Positions 59,823 through 64,000 of a stretch of 64,000 nt of DNA are shown here, piece after piece. Location: contig NZ_JARZHF010000003.1 in the NCBI RefSeq assembly GCF_029891575.1, forward strand, positions 372,001-436,000, read 5' to 3'. The position numbers and the translations under genes were made by a program. The notes beneath the pieces were generated by a model. It saw only the letters and a list, made by a program, of their open reading frames with translations, was not told the DNA's origin and ran no database searches. The DNA is from Salipaludibacillus daqingensis. Its GTDB lineage: Bacteria > Bacillota > Bacilli > Bacillales > Salisediminibacteriaceae. Position 1 is the stretch's first letter, and each line of letters opens with the position of its first letter.

Positions 59823-60560
59823 CTACTGTGCAATTCGTTCTTCTTCTGAATCTTCATCTAATAAGTCTGCACTCGTGCAAAACTTAGATACACTCTTTTT
59901 TTCGCAACCAAACTCACTTAATAATCTTGCAAGCCATAATGGAACACTATGGTCAACTTTCACTTCCATCACGACGAGATCAGGATCGACAAAATTGTCA
60001 CCATAAGGACCGTTTTCAATTCTTAAATCTTTCTTTCTACATTTAAGGTTGTAATCAAATGTCACCCTTAAGTCAGGGTCATCTATACCGACAAACGCCT
60101 GTCGGTCGTAGCTGACGATATTTTCTGGCCTCAAATCGTACAAGTTGCGAAAATAATCAATTTCACTGAAAATCTGCTCATTCGACACATCTACCTTGTC
60201 TTCTTTTTTCAACTCATTATAAATGTATTGATATGCCCCGCCCAAGTTGATACTTGTTCGTCGCTTGTTCACTCTTTTTTTATATTTTTTCTTCACTTCG
60301 AAAAATGCGTTGTCCTCAATCGTAGCAGTATTGTATATTCTTAACCTAAGTTTCTGACGAAAACAGGCTTTATTCCTAGTCTCGTAATAAATCTTTTTAT
60401 CTGGTGAATCAAAATACAGACTAATAATATTGTAACGTCCCTCACTATCGCCGTATTTATCAAACGTCATCCTTTTATTTAACTCTTTCGCTAATGACTC
60501 ATACATATGGAATGGAATGAGATATTTTATTTCAAAACGACTAAAAATTTCACCTGCCAT
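59823..60560 (-). CDS. VTC-domain protein (polyphosphate polymerase-like)
   Basis: This 245-residue protein is a single VTC domain, the tunnel-shaped triphosphate-tunnel-like fold of the yeast polyphosphate polymerase. Expected basic and acidic tunnel residues are visible: FSRFEIKYLIP at the start, YNIISLYFDSPDKKIYYETR, FRQKLRLRIY, FFEVKKKYKKRVNKRR, YDRQAFVG and VMEVKVD near the end. No membrane segment is present. The second of two adjacent ATGs has the better spacing to AGGTG. It forms an operon with the DUF4956 gene. Whether it makes polyphosphate or modifies a protein together with CotH is not settled. Confidence 0.88.
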   Translation of the reverse strand: MAGEIFSRFEIKYLIPFHMYESLAKELNKRMTFDKYGDSEGRYNIISLYFDSPDKKIYYETRNKACFRQKLRLRIYNTATIEDNAFFEVKKKYKKRVNKRRTSINLGGAYQYIYNELKKEDKVDVSNEQIFSEIDYFRNLYDLRPENIVSYDRQAFVGIDDPDLRVTFDYNLKCRKKDLRIENGPYGDNFVDPDLVVMEVKVDHSVPLWLARLLSEFGCEKKSVSKFCTSADLLDEDSEEERIAQ

Positions 60561-60760
60561 CATTTCACCTGCTTTCTCTCATTAAGAATGGATCCAGTCT
60601 CGTTATTTAAATTTTGACAAAATCTATCATTTATCATAAATAATATGAAGATTATGTTATTATTGTGAAAGTTAATCAATGACGCTGTAAATTATAAAGG
60701 TTTCTACAAAAAAATGTAAGTATACATTTATAAATTTTAGTGCTTTTTACGGAGGGAACC

Positions 60761-63220
60761 ATGATACATAATAAACGAATCTACATCATTATTCTCCTTT
60801 TATCTCTCTTAATGATTGCTTGGAGTCTATCATATGTCCTAGCTTCAGGTCCAATTATTGAAGATGAATACTTTGAAGAAGCCATTCGCGCTGAGATCGA
60901 TTACAAGGTTGGTGAGATTCGACCTGATCAACTAAATCAAATCGAGGTACTACGAATTCGTAACGGAAATATTGAAAACATTGAAGGCATTCAGCACTTC
61001 ACTTCTCTTACTTCACTAGATTTAAGGGATAACAATATTCGTGATATTTCCCACTTGGAAGAATTAGAAAACCTTCAAGAATTGAATTTACGAGGGAATC
61101 AAATAAAAAATATTGATGCACTAGCAAACTTAATTACAATAAGAGATTTGAATCTTCGTGAGAATACTATCTCTGACATTACTTCTCTTCAAGACCTTGA
61201 TCAATTAAGAGATGTAAACCTTCGATACAACGAAATTACAGACCTGGAAGCATTACGAGGTATGGGAAACTTGCGAGATCGCCTTTACCTTGAAGGGAAT
61301 CCAATCTCAGATTTCACTCCTATTTCTGATTATTATTCTGAGATTGCTGATACCGATATTGATCTTGATGAATATGCTGACACTTTCGATTTCGAGCCGA
61401 TCTTTTCTCTACCTGGTGGTTTTTATGACAACGAATTTGACTTAGAAATTACTAGCCCTATAGAAGAGGGTGCGATTTATTATACATTAGACGGATCAGT
61501 TCCTGACCCTGTCAACAACGCTGAACACACGATAGAGTATACAGAGCCAATTACAATAGATGATAATAGCGATGAAGAAAGTGTATTATCAAACATTCCT
61601 ACAAACTTCATTGAAGATCGTCGAGGATGGAATGAACCTGGTGAAGATCAAGATAAAGGAACGGTTGTACGTGCTTTGATTGTTGATGAAGATGATTCAC
61701 CTAGCAATGTTACGACACAATCTTACTTTGTAAACATTAGTTCTACTCTTCCAGTCTTTTCTTTATCAACAAATCCAGATAATTTTTTTGATGATGAAAT
61801 AGGGATTTATATTCCAGGTATGAATTATGAAGATTCCGACGGAACAGGAAATTTCGAACAACGAGGTCGAGAATGGGAAAGGCCTCTTCACGTTGAATAT
61901 TACGAATCTGATGGTATTTTAACGTTTGCACAAGATGCAGGTGTCAGAATTCACGGTGGTTTTTCGAGACGATTTGGTCAGAAATCGCTTCGTTTATATT
62001 CACGCAGTGATTACGGTGTAAGTAGATTTAGCCACCAATTTTTTGAAAACAAAGAGATAGATGACTTTAATCGCTTGCTTCTAAGACATTCTGGGAATGA
62101 CTGGGGAATGACAATGTTCAGAGATGCTGCGATGCAAAGTCTCATTGAGCATCTCGATTTAGATCATCAAAGTTCACAATCTAGTATCGTATTTTTGAAT
62201 GGAGAGTATTGGGGCATTCATAATCTCCGAGACCGCCTCGATAAGCATTACCTTGAGACACATTACGGAGCAGATCGAGACCACTTTACTATTTTAAGTG
62301 ATGAAGATGAATTATCAGATGGACTTGAAACTGGTCAACAGGATTATCAGGAGATGATTAGCTATGTACAAGAGCATAGTTTGGCTGAGGAAGAACATTT
62401 TGACTATGTAGAGAGTTTAATGGATGTGGATAATTATACGAAATACTACACGACACAAATATATAATGCCAATTCAGATTGGCCTCACAACAACATTGAT
62501 TTTTGGAGATATGAAAACATAAATAATGATCCAAACGTAAGTGACGAGTTAGATGGAAGGTGGCGATGGTTTCTTTACGATGTTGACCGTTCATTGGGCT
62601 ATGAATCTTATGATCATAACACCATTGAAATGACAACATCAGAAGAAAATCCAGGTCGTGACGAAGAATGGCCAAATGTGTTATTCCGATCATTACTCGA
62701 TAATGAAGAGTACCAGAATAAGTTTATTAATGAAATGGCTGACCAGTTAAATACGTCTTTTGTTCCTGATCGAGTAATAAATACCATTGATGACTTTGAA
62801 TCTGTAATTGAGCCGGAAATAGAAAGACATATAAACCGATGGGGAATTCCTGAAACAAAAGCTGACTGGGAAGAAGAAGTGGAAGTGATGCGAGAATTTG
62901 CTGAATTACGACCGGATATTGTTCGTCAACACGTGACCGAGCATTTTGATTTAGACGGTACTACAACTTTATCGATCCTTTCCGACAGTGAAAAAGGAAC
63001 GATTCAACTAAATTCAATAGACATTTCCTCTCAAACTCCTGGTATTGAAAATGATGAAAATTGGTCAGGAGAATACTTTATAGGTGTGCCAATTTCGATC
63101 ACTGCTAAGCCTAATCCTGGTTACACGTTTGCTGGATGGGGAGAAGGAATCGAGTCGACCTCCGAGACAGTTGAAATTACTCTCGACAGTGCTTTGACGT
63201 TAGAGCCAGAATTTAATTAA
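60761..63220 (+). CDS. Secreted CotH-family protein with leucine-rich repeats
   Basis: This 819-residue protein starts with a signal peptide or anchor (IYIIILLLSLLMIAWSLSYV). Residues 60-200 form internalin-like leucine-rich repeats (LTSLDLRDNNIRDISHLEEL, LQELNLRGNQIKNIDAL). A chitobiase-C-like segment follows (about 215-275, AIYYTLDGSVPDP), then the CotH kinase-like domain (about 340-700), with HGGFSRRFGQKSLRLYSRSD, LLRHSGNDWGMTMFRDAAM and WFLYDVDRSLGYES. An InlB-type B-repeat ends it (ITAKPNPGYTFAGWGEGIES). CotH phosphorylates spore coat proteins in Bacillus subtilis; this relative is extracellular. GGAGGGAA precedes the ATG. It diverges from the VTC-DUF4956 pair, a known association. Confidence 0.9.
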   Translation: MIHNKRIYIIILLLSLLMIAWSLSYVLASGPIIEDEYFEEAIRAEIDYKVGEIRPDQLNQIEVLRIRNGNIENIEGIQHFTSLTSLDLRDNNIRDISHLEELENLQELNLRGNQIKNIDALANLITIRDLNLRENTISDITSLQDLDQLRDVNLRYNEITDLEALRGMGNLRDRLYLEGNPISDFTPISDYYSEIADTDIDLDEYADTFDFEPIFSLPGGFYDNEFDLEITSPIEEGAIYYTLDGSVPDPVNNAEHTIEYTEPITIDDNSDEESVLSNIPTNFIEDRRGWNEPGEDQDKGTVVRALIVDEDDSPSNVTTQSYFVNISSTLPVFSLSTNPDNFFDDEIGIYIPGMNYEDSDGTGNFEQRGREWERPLHVEYYESDGILTFAQDAGVRIHGGFSRRFGQKSLRLYSRSDYGVSRFSHQFFENKEIDDFNRLLLRHSGNDWGMTMFRDAAMQSLIEHLDLDHQSSQSSIVFLNGEYWGIHNLRDRLDKHYLETHYGADRDHFTILSDEDELSDGLETGQQDYQEMISYVQEHSLAEEEHFDYVESLMDVDNYTKYYTTQIYNANSDWPHNNIDFWRYENINNDPNVSDELDGRWRWFLYDVDRSLGYESYDHNTIEMTTSEENPGRDEEWPNVLFRSLLDNEEYQNKFINEMADQLNTSFVPDRVINTIDDFESVIEPEIERHINRWGIPETKADWEEEVEVMREFAELRPDIVRQHVTEHFDLDGTTTLSILSDSEKGTIQLNSIDISSQTPGIENDENWSGEYFIGVPISITAKPNPGYTFAGWGEGIESTSETVEITLDSALTLEPEFN

Positions 63221-63256
63221 TAGTATTAAATGATTCACTTAAGTCGCTAATTACTT

Positions 63257-63294
63257 AACAGTCACAAGACTTTCCGTCTTGTGACTGTTTTTTT
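63257..63294 (+). terminator. Terminator of the CotH-family gene
   Basis: AACAGTCACAAGAC-TTTCC-GTCTTGTGACTGTT is a perfect stem followed by T5. Confidence 0.9.
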
Positions 63295-63395
63295 GGTCTT
63301 CTGTGTCGTTTTTTAGATTAGAAGGTTGGTTAACTGTTATCTGGTCTAGTCGAATTTAAGCGAATTTTGGTCCGAAGACGACAATTACTAGTGAA

Positions 63396-63517
63396 CTAAT
63401 GCCCCTTTCCAGACAGAACCAGCCATTTAGGGTCACTAGTTCCCTTCACTAGTGACCTTTCTTTTTCATTTCCGCTCATCTTAGGGCACTAGGCGATGCC
63501 TCTAATGCCCCTTTCCA
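63396..63517. repeat. Local intergenic repeat cluster
   Basis: The 16-mer CTAATGCCCCTTTCCA occurs exactly twice (63396-63411 and 63502-63517). Between the copies, CACTAG is repeated as GGGTCACTAG, TTCACTAGTGACC and GGGCACTAGG, giving several inverted arms. It occupies the 406-base gap before the Nudix gene, which contains no gene itself. Confidence 0.75.
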
Positions 63518-63626
63518 ACTTAAATCAACTCTTTAATTGATCTAACAATTTCTTCGCAATGAATCATCATAGTAGAGCGACTCCTTCTCATTTTTATAAG
63601 CGAAAAGCTCTTCCTCTGCCCCACCT

Positions 63627-64000
63627 TTATAAGAGGAAAGATCGTTTGTTAAAGTCATCGTTCTGCTGATTTGCTAAACTATTATCCAATCCACACTGGC
63701 TAACCTTACGATAAAGTTGATAAGCTGCCGCTTCCGTGAACGTTTCTGTTGTCACAAAGTCAGGTAACATCGAAACTGGTACGGCATACATTTCTTCTAT
63801 CTCGTTATGAAAATCGTCTGCCGTTTTTATCGTAGGGAAGAGTTCCTTCCACGAATGATTTAATGTGAGACTATATAATGCGATCGGTTGTAACTTTTGT
63901 TTTGACATCACCAATTCATCAAAAATGATCGAATCGGTCTCGACAGTTAGATTAAGCTCTTCTTTCAACTCTCGTTTCACGCATGATAAAAAAGGATCCT
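63627..64000 (-). CDS. Nudix hydrolase-like protein (partial, 5' end outside window)
   Basis: The visible 124 residues are the C-terminal part. They begin inside a Nudix box (CVKRELKEELNLTVE, matching the RExxEExG-type helix). The usual Gly after EE is Leu here. The rest reads LQPIALYSLTLNHSWKELFP, then FHNEIEEMYAVPVSMLPDFV and a polar tail. Nudix enzymes cleave nucleoside diphosphates linked to another group; the substrate cannot be told. The frame stays open to the window edge, so the apparent GTG start inside it is not the real one. Confidence 0.7.
   Translation of the reverse strand, partial: DPFLSCVKRELKEELNLTVETDSIIFDELVMSKQKLQPIALYSLTLNHSWKELFPTIKTADDFHNEIEEMYAVPVSMLPDFVTTETFTEAAAYQLYRKVSQCGLDNSLANQQNDDFNKRSFLL

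Overview
The window looks like chromosome from a low-GC Gram-positive bacterium of the Bacillaceae. Ribosome binding sites are strong and GGAGG-like, TTG and GTG starts are frequent, and regulation is of the CcpA/LacI, AcoR/sigma-54, FNR and PucR kinds. The secreted enzymes are large and rich in Asp and Glu, which suggests a salt-tolerant or alkaliphilic, polysaccharide-degrading, facultatively anaerobic relative of Bacillus. The species is not determined. No rRNA, tRNA or CRISPR array was seen.

Layout. (1) 1-3700: acetoin dehydrogenase genes acoA-acoB (acoB cut by the window edge) behind a clear -24/-12 promoter, with the activator acoR upstream. (2) 4-6 kb: an orphan 7TM-DISM histidine kinase. 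(3) 6.4-12.7 kb: a giant two-headed secreted amylopullulanase with five starch-binding modules and LacI-type operators upstream. (4) 13-20 kb: a zinc-ribbon/trypsin-like protease, a TnpB-only IS605-type element, a GGDEF protein, a luciferase-like flavin oxidoreductase, a sulfite-oxidase-fold protein and a SEC-C protein. (5) 20.3-31.6 kb: an anaerobic block. It holds a DMSO-reductase-type operon (chaperone-dmsA-dmsB-dmsC), a second PucR regulator/molybdopterin enzyme/4x[4Fe-4S] operon, and hcp behind a well-placed FNR box. (6) 31.8-45 kb: an accessory patchwork with a second zinc-ribbon protease, two broken genes, a VanZ protein, a three-gene pseudopilin operon, several unknown small proteins, two paralogous amidinotransferase/DDAH-type enzymes around a Gfo/Idh oxidoreductase and CutC, and a FliL-like protein. 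(7) 45.2-57 kb: a fructan operon (binding protein, two permeases, intracellular GH32, giant secreted double GH32) with its LacI regulator; one palindrome recurs at three sites. (8) 57.4-64 kb: UDP-glucose dehydrogenase, a small basic protein, the DUF4956-VTC pair diverging from a CotH protein with leucine-rich repeats, and a partial Nudix gene.

Working together. Fructans and starch would be cut outside the cell by the two giant enzymes, and fructo-oligosaccharides imported by the ABC system, which has no ATPase gene of its own and presumably uses a shared one, for intracellular GH32 hydrolysis. Acetoin is re-used when sugar runs out (cre plus sigma-54). The dms, second molybdoenzyme and hcp genes suggest respiration or detoxification without oxygen.

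The intergenic DNA carries several dispersed repeat families. One is a block of about 215 bp that includes the last codons of the UDP-glucose dehydrogenase gene and recurs 12 kb away. The least explained items are an RsbR-like gene interrupted by one UGA at an apparent Cys position, the PucR-linked cytosolic molybdoenzyme, the orphan pseudopilin operon, and the second GH32 head whose nucleophile motif reads MNEP instead of MNDP.
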